A stretch of DNA of 12,445 nucleotides from Oscillospiraceae bacterium (GTDB lineage: Bacteria > Bacillota > Clostridia > Oscillospirales > Ruminococcaceae). Below are positions 1 through 6,474 of the stretch, piece after piece (positions within the stretch are counted from its first letter, which is position 1; the number at the start of each line of letters is the position of its first letter). The position numbers and the translations under genes were made by a program. The stretch is from contig JAIDPG010000168.1 of the NCBI GenBank assembly GCA_029062865.1, positions 1 through 12,445 on the forward strand. Direction: 5' to 3'. A model generated the notes under the pieces. It saw nothing but the letters and a program-made list of their open reading frames with translations, did not search any database and was not told the DNA's origin.

Positions 1-249
1 GTCACCGCGAACGGTCGGATAGTCCATATTATTCGGGAAGTACGGAACGCCGCCCATTTTGCTGTCGAACACGGTCGTCTCACCGCGGGTCGGATTCAGA
101 CGCACCATCGGCTTCGGCGGGCAGAACTCGTCCAGCTTTGCTAGGAGCTTTACGGCTTTCTCGACCGCCTCCTCATGGATTTTCTCGTCCTCGCTTATCA
201 TCGCGGCGATGATCCGCTCTCTGTTTTTCGCGCTTATGTCGTTCGTCAT
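1..249 (-). CDS. DUF1963 (YwqG-like) family protein, 3' end cut by window edge
   Basis: Only the first 83 codons are in the window; the rest runs off the left edge. Translation begins MTNDISAKNRERIIAAM and continues through an acidic and lysine-rich helix. It then reads FDSKMGGVPYFPNNMDYPTV at about residues 62-81. That pattern of a Gly-Gly-x-Pro-Tyr-x-Pro turn followed by a Tyr-Pro is what I know from the start of the DUF1963/YwqG domain, whose biochemical role is not established. The ATG at 249 follows a GGTGAG ribosome binding site and lies 15 bases after the upp stop codon, so it is probably the next gene of the rpiB-upp transcript. No signal peptide is visible, so the protein is probably cytoplasmic. 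The family call rests on a short stretch only. Confidence 0.7.
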   Translation of the reverse strand, partial: MTNDISAKNRERIIAAMISEDEKIHEEAVEKAVKLLAKLDEFCPPKPMVRLNPTRGETTVFDSKMGGVPYFPNNMDYPTVRGD

Positions 250-264
250 TTTGATCTCACCAAC

Positions 265-906
265 TTACTTAGTACCGAAAAGTCTGTCTCCGCCGTCGCC
301 GATACCGGGAATGATGTACAGCTCCTCGTTGAGCCCCTCGTCGACCGAGCCGCAGATTATCTCAACGTCGGGATACGCGTCGTGGAGCGCCTTTATGCCC
401 TCCGGGCACGCGAGAACGCACATAAACTTCACGGTCTTAGCGCCCGCGTCCTTTACAAGCTCGACGGTTTTCACCGCCGAAACGCCCGTCGCGAGCATCA
501 GATCGAGAATGATAACGTCGCGGTTCGCGATGTCAAACGGGAATTTTCTATAATAATCGATCGCGATATTGCCGTTGTGCTTGTCGCGGTAAATGCCGAC
601 GTGCCCTACCTTCGCGGTCGGAACAAGCGCGAGAGCGCCGTCAACCATTCCGAGACCCGCGCGCATAATCGGCACAAACGCGAGCTTCCGTCCGCTGATG
701 ACCTTAGAGCTCGCGAGCTCCCCAAGCGGCGTTTCAATGCGGATCTCCTTAAGCGGCAAATCGCGCGTCGCCTCGTAGCACATAAACATCGACACCTCGT
801 GAACCAGCTCGCGAAATTCCTTAGAGCCCGTGTTCTTGTCTCGCAGAAGCGTTACCTTGTGCTGAACCAGCGGGTGGTCGCAGACGATTACGTTTTCAAA
901 ATCCAT
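265..906 (-). CDS. upp: Uracil phosphoribosyltransferase
   Basis: This enzyme makes UMP from uracil and PRPP (pyrimidine salvage, cytoplasm). The protein is 213 residues, normal for bacterial UPRT. Visible family marks are MRAGLGMVDG (residues 81-90), the PRPP-binding loop VIILDLMLATGVSA (131-144), and the uracil-binding C-terminus PGIGDGGDRLFGTK (200-213). The loop has Leu where the usual motif is Asp-Pro-Met-Leu-Ala-Thr-Gly. I chose the ATG at 906 because GGAGGGG lies at 914-920, seven bases upstream, and because homologues start close to this point. A start 11 codons further upstream would place extra residues inside the end of rpiB and has no comparable site. The rpiB stop is at 908-910, so the genes abut by one base and are almost certainly translationally coupled. 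Confidence 0.95.
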   Translation of the reverse strand: MDFENVIVCDHPLVQHKVTLLRDKNTGSKEFRELVHEVSMFMCYEATRDLPLKEIRIETPLGELASSKVISGRKLAFVPIMRAGLGMVDGALALVPTAKVGHVGIYRDKHNGNIAIDYYRKFPFDIANRDVIILDLMLATGVSAVKTVELVKDAGAKTVKFMCVLACPEGIKALHDAYPDVEIICGSVDEGLNEELYIIPGIGDGGDRLFGTK

Positions 907-907
907 T

Positions 908-1342
908 TTATTTCCCCTCCATTTTCTGCATTTTTTCAAGGCGTGCTATGTGCCTGCCGCCTTCAAACTCGTTGTTCAGGAACTCGCGGACTATCTCCAG
1001 CGCAAGCCCCGCGCCGATGACACGCCCGCCCATACAAAGGACGTTCGCGTCGTTGTGAATCCGCGTATACTTCGCCGAAAACGTATCTCCGCAAACCGCC
1101 GCGCGAATTCCCTTGACCTTATTCGCGCACATCGACATTCCGATGCCCGTGCCGCAAATGAGAATACCGCGGTCGCACTCGCCGCTTGTAATTTTCGCGC
1201 AAAGCTTTTCGGCGATGTCTGGATAATCCACTTTCTCGCCGCTGCAGCCGCAGTCCGTAAACTCCAGTTTATGGTCGTTCAAATAACTTTCCACGGCGAG
1301 CTTAAGCTCGTAGCCGCCGTGATCGCAGCCTATCGCTATCAT
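908..1342 (-). CDS. rpiB: Ribose-5-phosphate isomerase B
   Basis: This enzyme interconverts ribose 5-phosphate and ribulose 5-phosphate in the non-oxidative pentose phosphate pathway, supplying ribose for PRPP. At 144 residues it has the usual length of the RpiB/LacAB family. The sequence shows the N-terminal IGCDHGGYELK (residues 4-14, with the conserved Asp7-His8), the active-site loop ILICGTGIGMS (60-70, catalytic Cys63), and HNDANVLCMGG (97-107, with the conserved His97). The ATG at 1342 is preceded by AGGAGTGAT. Its stop lies one base before the upp start, so the two form an operon: ribose phosphate supply followed by a PRPP-consuming salvage enzyme. Allose- or galactose-6-phosphate isomerase is the alternative within this family, but upp next door favours RpiB. 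Confidence 0.94.
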   Translation of the reverse strand: MIAIGCDHGGYELKLAVESYLNDHKLEFTDCGCSGEKVDYPDIAEKLCAKITSGECDRGILICGTGIGMSMCANKVKGIRAAVCGDTFSAKYTRIHNDANVLCMGGRVIGAGLALEIVREFLNNEFEGGRHIARLEKMQKMEGK

Positions 1343-1382
1343 AATAATATCACTCCTTAAAATTTATGTTTTGAAAAGCAGG

Positions 1383-1982
1383 TCAGTCGGGCTGCTGTCC
1401 GTCGTGAGCCTTCCACAAGCACTCGGTAAGCCTCATATCGGAGAAAACAGCCTTGAACGACGAATCCTCCGGCGAGCAGGCATAGATCCCGAACCGTATC
1501 CTCCCGCCGCCCTTGTTAATATGGCAGATCCGCATCTGGCTGAAATTCTCGCCGTCTTGGGAACATTCGATACAGTAATCGTCCTCGCGGCGGCTGAACC
1601 GATACCACATAGTTTTTACCGCCGCCGGAATGGCGGTGGTCGCCCAATCGGAGTACCCGCCGTTCGTTACGACGCTGCCAAGATGTTGAAAATCCTCGTT
1701 TTCGTATTCGACGGACGCTTTGAGCCAGTTTTCGCTGTCGAGATACATAACGATCCCACACTGATCGAAACGATGATGACTATCGGAAAAGTCCGTTTTC
1801 ACCGTAAAGCTGAAAAACCGCTCGTCGGTCTCCGTCTGGAACACAGGCGCGTTATCGTTCTGAAAATGATAGTAGGTTCTCTGCCACAGATCGGTGTGCG
1901 GAGCGGTGACTATCTCCACCTTATTGCCGTCAATATTGCAGCTTTTGGGCTGCCGCGTCCATTTAAAGCTTGTCAGGTCCAT
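1383..1982 (-). CDS. DUF1349 domain protein (concanavalin A-like fold)
   Basis: A 199-residue protein with no signal peptide or membrane segment. The pattern WQRTYYHFQNDNAPVF (about residues 33-48), then FSFTVKTDF (57-65), DQCGIVMYLDSENWLKASVE (73-92), and WYRFSRREDDYCIECSQDGE (125-144) matches the DUF1349 family. These are beta-sandwich proteins of lectin/glucanase-like fold, related to yeast Ree1. No catalytic function is established for the bacterial members; sugar binding is only an inference from the fold. The ATG at 1982 has an excellent AAGGAGGAG site upstream. It sits 29 bases after the nitroreductase stop and about 40 AT-rich bases before rpiB. G+C in a sampled 60-base line (1561-1620) is about 48%, lower than in rpiB. 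Confidence 0.8.
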   Translation of the reverse strand: MDLTSFKWTRQPKSCNIDGNKVEIVTAPHTDLWQRTYYHFQNDNAPVFQTETDERFFSFTVKTDFSDSHHRFDQCGIVMYLDSENWLKASVEYENEDFQHLGSVVTNGGYSDWATTAIPAAVKTMWYRFSRREDDYCIECSQDGENFSQMRICHINKGGGRIRFGIYACSPEDSSFKAVFSDMRLTECLWKAHDGQQPD

Positions 1983-2011
1983 AACACTCCTCCTTAAATA
2001 TTTCGATCCGG

Positions 2012-2545
2012 CTACCCTTTGCCGCGAAAGGAATTAAACCAAGCTCTTTCCTCAAACGCCTTTTTCTTCGGCGGAACGGGCTCTGTTTCGGCAATTCCCA
2101 CCGGAAGAAAGCAAATCAACTCATAATCGTCGGGAACGTTCAGTATTTGCGCCATTTTAAAGCCGATCCTGTCCTCGTCCGTAATATGCCCCTCGTACCA
2201 GCAGCTCTGATACCCGAGCTCCGTTATCGCAAGCAGCATATTCTCGATAGCCGCCGAATAATCCTGCACCGCAAAGCACCTGTCCCTGTACGCGTTTATC
2301 CTTTGCGTCAGAACGCAAATCCTAGCCGGCGCGGTCTCGCCGACGGGCGGGTCTATGACGGCGCGCAGCTTTTCCAAGGTTTCCTTGTCGTCCACCGCGA
2401 TCAAGCTCGTTGTTTGCTTGTTGCAGCCGGACGGAGCGTCCAAGCCCGCTTTCATGATCGTGATAAGGTCGTCTCTCGGAACGGGGAGCGGCTTGTATTT
2501 TCCTCGGTAACTGCGTCTGTTGGCGATTATGTCAATAACGCTCAA
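2012..2545 (-). CDS. Small nitroreductase family protein (FMN-dependent)
   Basis: A 177-residue protein of the nitroreductase fold, which uses FMN and NAD(P)H to reduce nitro compounds, quinones or flavins; the substrate cannot be read from sequence. Family marks are the N-terminal NRRSYRGKY (residues 9-17, FMN-phosphate-contacting arginines), APSGCNKQ (37-44), QDYSAAIENMLLAITELGYQ (94-113), and VPDDYELICFLPVGIAE (137-153). The start is TTG at 2545. An in-frame TAG lies at 2549-2551, two codons upstream, so no longer form is possible, and GAGGTGAT at 2551-2558 is correctly spaced for the TTG. It lies 20 bases after the GNAT gene stop. Total length is at the short end of the family but all landmark segments are present. 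Confidence 0.87.
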   Translation of the reverse strand: MSVIDIIANRRSYRGKYKPLPVPRDDLITIMKAGLDAPSGCNKQTTSLIAVDDKETLEKLRAVIDPPVGETAPARICVLTQRINAYRDRCFAVQDYSAAIENMLLAITELGYQSCWYEGHITDEDRIGFKMAQILNVPDDYELICFLPVGIAETEPVPPKKKAFEERAWFNSFRGKG

Positions 2546-2550
2546 TATCT

Positions 2551-2558
2551 ATCACCTC
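2551..2558 (-). promoter_or_regulatory. Ribosome binding site deciding a TTG start (nitroreductase)
   Basis: GAGGTGAT on the minus strand, five bases before the TTG at 2545-2543. It settles a non-ATG start, because an in-frame TAG overlaps the end of the site and excludes any upstream codon. The same octamer precedes the TTG of pgsA. Confidence 0.8.
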
Positions 2559-2565
2559 AATGATC

Positions 2566-3072
2566 TTACTTCATTGTTTTTTCAAAGCGGAAGAAATAAT
2601 CGCCGCCCAACATATCGTCGGAGATATGCGGGTCTTTGTGGCGCGGATTGTAAAACTCCACCGCGTGAAATCCCAAACGGTTTATATAAAAGTGCAGATT
2701 TCTTTTCTCGAAATACGGAGTGCACGTTTCCCACACCCTTGTGTCGGGATAGAGCCTTTCGATCTCGTTCCAGGTTTTCTGCCCTATTCCCTTGCTTTGC
2801 ACGCCGCACTTGACATACAGAAAATCAAGGTGATTATGCTGCTTTTCGGCGTCTATCACAACTACCGCTCCGCCAACCATTTTCCCGTCCTCAACCGCCT
2901 TATACGCGAACGCGCCCTTTTTCGACAACGATTCGTCGATGTCCTTTTCCGGCAGAATTTCTTCGTCGAGCTCGGTAATTTCATCAGCCGCGCCTTTTTG
3001 AAAGGCTTCCTGCATATCGCGCTTGAACTGCGCCATATCCTCGTCCGTAACGGGGAGTAATTTAAAGTCCAT
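2566..3072 (-). CDS. GNAT-family N-acetyltransferase
   Basis: A 168-residue acetyltransferase of the GNAT superfamily, which transfers acetyl from acetyl-CoA to an amine; the substrate is unknown. Motif A is LDFLYVKCGVQSKGIGQKTW (residues 82-101), containing the pyrophosphate-binding Q-x-x-G-x-G (Gln92, Gly95, Gly97). Motif B is NLHFYINRLGF (125-135), the usual F-Y-x-x-x-G-F turn. It does not resemble RimI closely, although a rimI often follows tsaB in other genomes. I start it at the ATG at 3072, because an upstream in-frame TTG at 3084 overlaps the GGAGG ribosome binding site itself. It follows the DUF4303-like gene by 18 bases. Sampled G+C is about 43-50%, lower than in the housekeeping genes. 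Confidence 0.85.
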   Translation of the reverse strand: MDFKLLPVTDEDMAQFKRDMQEAFQKGAADEITELDEEILPEKDIDESLSKKGAFAYKAVEDGKMVGGAVVVIDAEKQHNHLDFLYVKCGVQSKGIGQKTWNEIERLYPDTRVWETCTPYFEKRNLHFYINRLGFHAVEFYNPRHKDPHISDDMLGGDYFFRFEKTMK

Positions 3073-3077
3073 AAAAT

Positions 3078-3082
3078 CCTCC
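3078..3082 (-). promoter_or_regulatory. Ribosome binding site deciding the GNAT start
   Basis: GGAGG on the minus strand, five bases before the ATG at 3072-3070. The alternative TTG at 3084-3082 overlaps this site, so it cannot be the start codon. Confidence 0.75.
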
Positions 3083-3090
3083 AAACAAAA

Positions 3091-3585
3091 TTACCGCGAG
3101 ACCCCAAACTTATCAAGCGTCTCGGGCGAGTTGAACATTTTTACGGAAGCGTTGAGCATCTCCCCGACGTAATCTCCGTCGCCCATTGTCGAAAAGAAAA
3201 GAACGTCCTCTCTTTTAAAGCCGTTTTTTCGGAAAATTTCCTCGGAAATCCCATTAATGCTTTTTTCCAACACGGAGAGCAGAGCCAGCGCGAACTCCCA
3301 CTTCTCATCGGACGGGGCGCAAAGATCAATATCCTTGCAATTGTCAACTATATCCACAAGCGGCTGATAAAGAACATCGGGATAAACAGCGTTCTGCCAC
3401 TCATAATAATCGTTGATGTTTTTACAGTTATTCCACGTCAAATAAAAGCCGTAAAAATCATCGGTCGTTATAAACCCTATCGCGCAGATTTTTTCGCCCT
3501 TTACGGCACTCAATATTTTATCTGCCTCATTCGGCAGCCTTTGAGAGCAAAGCTCGCCGAACGCTTTAAATCGTGTCGTATCCAT
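3091..3585 (-). CDS. DUF4303-like protein of unknown function
   Basis: A 164-residue soluble protein with no signal peptide. EKICAIGFITTDDFYGFYLT (residues 31-50) fits the strand pair that opens DUF4303, and EKWEFALALLSVLEKSINGI (94-113) followed by FRKNGFKREDVLFFSTMGDG (118-137) fits the helix and final strand of that family. The role of the family is unknown to me. Some small proteins of this kind sit near toxin or immunity genes, but nothing here supports that. The start at 3585 is clear: a perfect AAGGAGG (3590-3596) precedes the ATG by four bases and overlaps the TAA of tsaB. Three sampled 60-base lines count to about 33-45% G+C against 65% in a tsaB line, which suggests later acquisition. 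The family call is moderate. Confidence 0.55.
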   Translation of the reverse strand: MDTTRFKAFGELCSQRLPNEADKILSAVKGEKICAIGFITTDDFYGFYLTWNNCKNINDYYEWQNAVYPDVLYQPLVDIVDNCKDIDLCAPSDEKWEFALALLSVLEKSINGISEEIFRKNGFKREDVLFFSTMGDGDYVGEMLNASVKMFNSPETLDKFGVSR

Positions 3586-3594
3586 GTGTCCTCC

Positions 3595-4275
3595 TTACGC
3601 ATTATCGGCTTTAGCCAGCCTTTCTCTCTCCGCCTGCGGAAGCCGCAGATACGTCGGCATAAGCGCGGCAGGGGATATTTCGGGAGCGTTTTGCGCCGCG
3701 AAGCACACTCCGCTCCCCCGCTGAAACCGCAGCAAAGGCGGCGCGAGGGAGTATTTCTCCTCGGTGAAGCCGTGCATTATCTCCGCGCCGTCGCCCGCTA
3801 AAATTATCTTATCGGGAAGCGCCGAAAGCTCCTCGGAAAGCTGTTGGAGTGAAATTGCCCTGTCGTCGCAAATGCGCGTTATAACGCCGTTTTCTGACTT
3901 GAACAGCGCGTTGTAGACCTGCTTGCAGCGCGCGTCCATACACGCGCAGATCACGCCGTCAACGCCGAGGAAATTGTACGCTATCGCTTCAAGCGTCGAC
4001 ACGGAAACACACGGCAAATGCGCCGCGTCCGCGAGACCCTTTGCCGTCGAAATGCCTATGCGAAGCCCCGTAAACGAGCCCGGACCCGCGCTCACCGCGA
4101 TTTTCTCAATGTCCGAAAGCTCAACTCCCGCGCTCTTCAGCATTGAAGAGATCATCGGCAAAAGCGTCTCGGAGTGAGTGTGCCGCGTGTTCAGAAACTC
4201 CTCGGCGACAATTTTGCCATTCTCAACAAGCGCACTCCCCGCCGAGATCGCCGACGCGTCAATTCCCAGAATCAT
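3595..4275 (-). CDS. tsaB: tRNA t6A37 biosynthesis protein TsaB
   Basis: TsaB is the structural partner of TsaD and TsaE in the complex that transfers threonylcarbamoyl to A37 of ANN-decoding tRNAs (cytoplasm). The 226-residue protein has the ASKHA fold opening MILGIDASAISAGSAL, then RHTHSETLLPMI (residues 31-42) and the family signature SAGPGSFTGLRIGISTAKGL (62-81). It lacks the metal- and ATP-site motifs of TsaD, as expected for TsaB. Its ATG overlaps the TGA of tsaE as ATGA (4272-4275), so the two are translationally coupled. Neither tsaD nor a RimI-type gene follows; the next gene is the DUF4303-like one. The C-terminal ~100 residues are variable in this family and carry no further motif. 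Confidence 0.95.
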   Translation of the reverse strand: MILGIDASAISAGSALVENGKIVAEEFLNTRHTHSETLLPMISSMLKSAGVELSDIEKIAVSAGPGSFTGLRIGISTAKGLADAAHLPCVSVSTLEAIAYNFLGVDGVICACMDARCKQVYNALFKSENGVITRICDDRAISLQQLSEELSALPDKIILAGDGAEIMHGFTEEKYSLAPPLLRFQRGSGVCFAAQNAPEISPAALMPTYLRLPQAERERLAKADNA

Positions 4276-4703
4276 AACTCAAAATCCTTCCCCGAAACGG
4301 TGATTTTCCGCTCGTTTTCGCCGAGCTTTTCTATGCTGACTTTAATAACGTTTTCAAGCTCCGTTTCAAGCTCCGGAGCATTCTCGCTCCACTCAACCGC
4401 GAGAATTCCCCCGCGGTCGAGATAGTCGAAAAAGCCGATAGCGTAGAGATCGTCAAAGCCCGAAATGCGATACAGATCAAAATGGAAAATCGGGATCTTC
4501 GCAGGATATTCGTTTACAAGCGCGAACGTCGGGCTCGTGACCTGCTCGGTCGAGCCGAAACAATCCGCAAGCCCCTTTGTAAACGCCGTTTTCCCCGCGC
4601 CGAGGTCTCCCGTGTATAAAATCACGTCGCCGGGCTTCAGCCGCTCGGCAAGCCTTTTGGCGAGCGCGCGCGTCTCGTCCTGGCTTTTGGTAATAAATTC
4701 CAT
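4272..4703 (-). CDS. tsaE: tRNA t6A37 biosynthesis ATPase TsaE
   Basis: TsaE is the small P-loop ATPase that drives turnover of the TsaB-TsaD t6A synthase. At 143 residues it is normal length. It shows Walker A GDLGAGKT (residues 32-39), the switch segment VTSPTF (55-60), HFDLYR (74-79), and AVEWSE (102-107), all in the order typical of the family. Its ATG (4703-4701) overlaps the TAA of fhs by one base (TAATG), and its end overlaps tsaB by four bases. Expression therefore probably depends on translation of fhs. The ribosome binding site is GGGGCTG inside the fhs 3' end, weaker than elsewhere in the window, which fits coupling rather than independent initiation. Confidence 0.95.
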   Translation of the reverse strand: MEFITKSQDETRALAKRLAERLKPGDVILYTGDLGAGKTAFTKGLADCFGSTEQVTSPTFALVNEYPAKIPIFHFDLYRISGFDDLYAIGFFDYLDRGGILAVEWSENAPELETELENVIKVSIEKLGENERKITVSGKDFEL

Positions 4704-6373
4704 TAAAACAGCCCCATGATATAGCCGTTTTCGTTCACGTCAATGTTCTCCGCGCTCGGCACTTTCGGAAGTCCGGGCATCGTCATAATGTCACCCGTGT
4801 AGATTACCACAAACCCAGCGCCCGAGCTTACGCGGACGTCACCGACGTTGATCTTGAAGCCCGTCGGCTTACCGAGCAGGGTCGGATTGTCCGACAGCGA
4901 ATACTGCGTTTTCGCGACGCATATAGGCAGCTTGTCAAGCCCAAGCGCCTCGATTTCCTTGATGGCTCTGTCGGCTTTGGCGGTGTAAACCACGCCGTCC
5001 GCGCGGTAAATCTTCGTCGCTATCGCTTCAAACTTCTCCTTGATCGTATCGTTCACGTCGTAAAGCGGAGCGAAGTGGCTGTCCTCGTCCTCGATCGCCG
5101 AAACGACCTCACGCGCAAGCTCAACAGCGCCCTCGCCGCCCTTTGCGAACACGTCCGAGAACGCGACTTTAACCACCATTTTCCGGCAGAACTCGTGCAC
5201 AAGTTCGATCTCCGCCTCGGTATCCGTCGCAAAGTGATTTATCGCGACGACTACCGGCACGCCGAATTGCCGCATATTCTCAATATGAACGCCGAGATTT
5301 ACAATGCCCCTCTGGAGAGCCTCGACATTTTCAGCGGCAAGGTCGGGCTTCGCTACTCCGCCGTTGTATTTCAGCGCTCTGATAGTCGCGACGAGCACCA
5401 CGCAGTCGGGCTTCAAGCCCGCCGTGCGGCATTTAATATCAAAGAACTTCTCCGCGCCGAGGTCGCTGCCGAAGCCCGCCTCGGTGACAACGTAGTCGGA
5501 CAGCTTCAGCGCGAGCTTTGTCGCTCTGACGGAATTGCACCCGTGCGCGATGTTCGCGAACGGTCCGCCGTGGATTATCGCGGGATTGTTTTCGAGCGTC
5601 TGGACAAGGTTCGGGTTTATCGCATCGCGGAGCAAAGCGGTCATCGCGCCGACTGCCTTCAAGTCACGCGCGAAAAGCGGCTTGTCGTCGTAAGTATAAC
5701 CGATAAGGATATTCCCAAGACGGGTTTTCAAATCAGCCAAGTCCTTCGAGAGGCACAAAATCGCCATGATCTCGCTTGCGACGGTTATCTGGAAATGATC
5801 CTCGCGCGGCACGCCGTTCACCTTGCCGCCCATTCCGACAACGCAGTTGCGAAGCGCGCGATCGTTCATATCAAGGCAGCGCTTGAAAAGAATACGCCGA
5901 ACGTCTATCCCGAGCTCGTTGCCCTGCTGGATATGGTTGTCTATCATCGCGGCGAGCAGATTGTTCGCGGCGGTTATCGCGTGCATATCGCCCGTAAAGT
6001 GGAGGTTGATATCCTCCATGGGAACGACCTGTGAATACCCGCCGCCCGCGGCGCCACCCTTAATGCCGAACACGGGACCCAGCGAAGGCTCGCGGAGCGC
6101 GACACACGTCTTTTTGCCTATTTTATTCATACCCTCGCACAAGCCCACGGAAGTGGTGGTTTTTCCCTCGCCCGCAGGCGTAGGGTTAATTGCCGTCACA
6201 AGAATGAGCTTGCCGTCGGGCTTGTCCGCTACGCGGTCAAAGACCTTCTGCGAGAGCTTAGCCTTGTAGTGCCCGTAAGGCTCGAGCTCCTCCTCGGAGA
6301 TGCCGAGCTTCTCCGCGACCTCGCCGATTTTGAGCATTTTCGCTTGCTGAGCGATTTCGATATCCGTCAACAT
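4703..6373 (-). CDS. fhs: Formate-tetrahydrofolate ligase (10-formyl-THF synthetase)
   Basis: This enzyme joins formate to tetrahydrofolate using ATP, giving 10-formyl-THF for purines and fMet. In acetogens it is also a step of the Wood-Ljungdahl methyl branch; one gene cannot tell which applies here. The protein is 556 residues, typical of the bacterial enzyme. The N-terminus MLTDIEIAQQAKML matches the family start. The P-loop TPAGEGKTTTSVGL lies at residues 65-78, followed by KGGAAGGGYSQVVPMEDINL, part of the THF/ATP site. I chose the ATG at 6373 because GGAGG (6382-6386) sits eight bases upstream. A start five codons upstream at 6388 would overlap that site. About 100 bases separate it from the hydrolase gene. 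No clear promoter was found there. Confidence 0.97.
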   Translation of the reverse strand: MLTDIEIAQQAKMLKIGEVAEKLGISEEELEPYGHYKAKLSQKVFDRVADKPDGKLILVTAINPTPAGEGKTTTSVGLCEGMNKIGKKTCVALREPSLGPVFGIKGGAAGGGYSQVVPMEDINLHFTGDMHAITAANNLLAAMIDNHIQQGNELGIDVRRILFKRCLDMNDRALRNCVVGMGGKVNGVPREDHFQITVASEIMAILCLSKDLADLKTRLGNILIGYTYDDKPLFARDLKAVGAMTALLRDAINPNLVQTLENNPAIIHGGPFANIAHGCNSVRATKLALKLSDYVVTEAGFGSDLGAEKFFDIKCRTAGLKPDCVVLVATIRALKYNGGVAKPDLAAENVEALQRGIVNLGVHIENMRQFGVPVVVAINHFATDTEAEIELVHEFCRKMVVKVAFSDVFAKGGEGAVELAREVVSAIEDEDSHFAPLYDVNDTIKEKFEAIATKIYRADGVVYTAKADRAIKEIEALGLDKLPICVAKTQYSLSDNPTLLGKPTGFKINVGDVRVSSGAGFVVIYTGDIMTMPGLPKVPSAENIDVNENGYIMGLF

Positions 6374-6474
6374 AATTTTATCCTCCATATAATTTTTGGT
6401 TTTAGGTTTTTAGTTGCTGGTTTTACCGCTTGGCGCGGTTTGTCATGTTCGGTTCTCTGCCGTTTATTTTGATT
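6374..6474. other. Intergenic gap between the hydrolase gene and fhs
   Basis: About 100 bases, the longest gap besides the one before the topoisomerase operon. It holds a short inverted repeat, ACCGC-TTGGC-GCGGT (6425-6439), and two copies of TGGTTTTA within a T/G-rich run at 6397-6425. On the minus strand the repeat is not followed by T residues, so it is not a normal terminator for the hydrolase. I see no -35/-10 pair at workable spacing for fhs and no recognisable riboswitch. The fhs ribosome binding site lies at its left end. Confidence 0.5.
6382..6386 (-). promoter_or_regulatory. Ribosome binding site deciding the fhs start
   Basis: GGAGG on the minus strand, eight bases before the ATG at 6373. 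The alternative ATG at 6388-6386 runs into this site (ATGGAGG), so it is unlikely to be used. Confidence 0.75.

Noticed and set aside
265..939. Longer upp start at 939
   Set aside because: It would overlap the rpiB end by about 30 bases. GGAGGGG at 914-920 and homologous N-termini fit the ATG at 906.
2016..2031. Inverted repeat CCTTT-N6-AAAGG at the end of the nitroreductase gene as a terminator
   Set aside because: It lies mainly within coding sequence, has only five pairs, and has no T-run after it on the minus strand.
2566..3072. The GNAT gene as RimI, since rimI often follows tsaB
   Set aside because: It is separated from tsaB by another gene and its motif A context does not look like RimI; general GNAT is the safer call.
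6374..6474. Possible riboswitch (for example THF-sensing) or promoter before fhs
   Set aside because: The gap holds only one five-pair hairpin and T/G-rich sequence. I could not match a conserved aptamer core, and no -35/-10 pair is spaced correctly.
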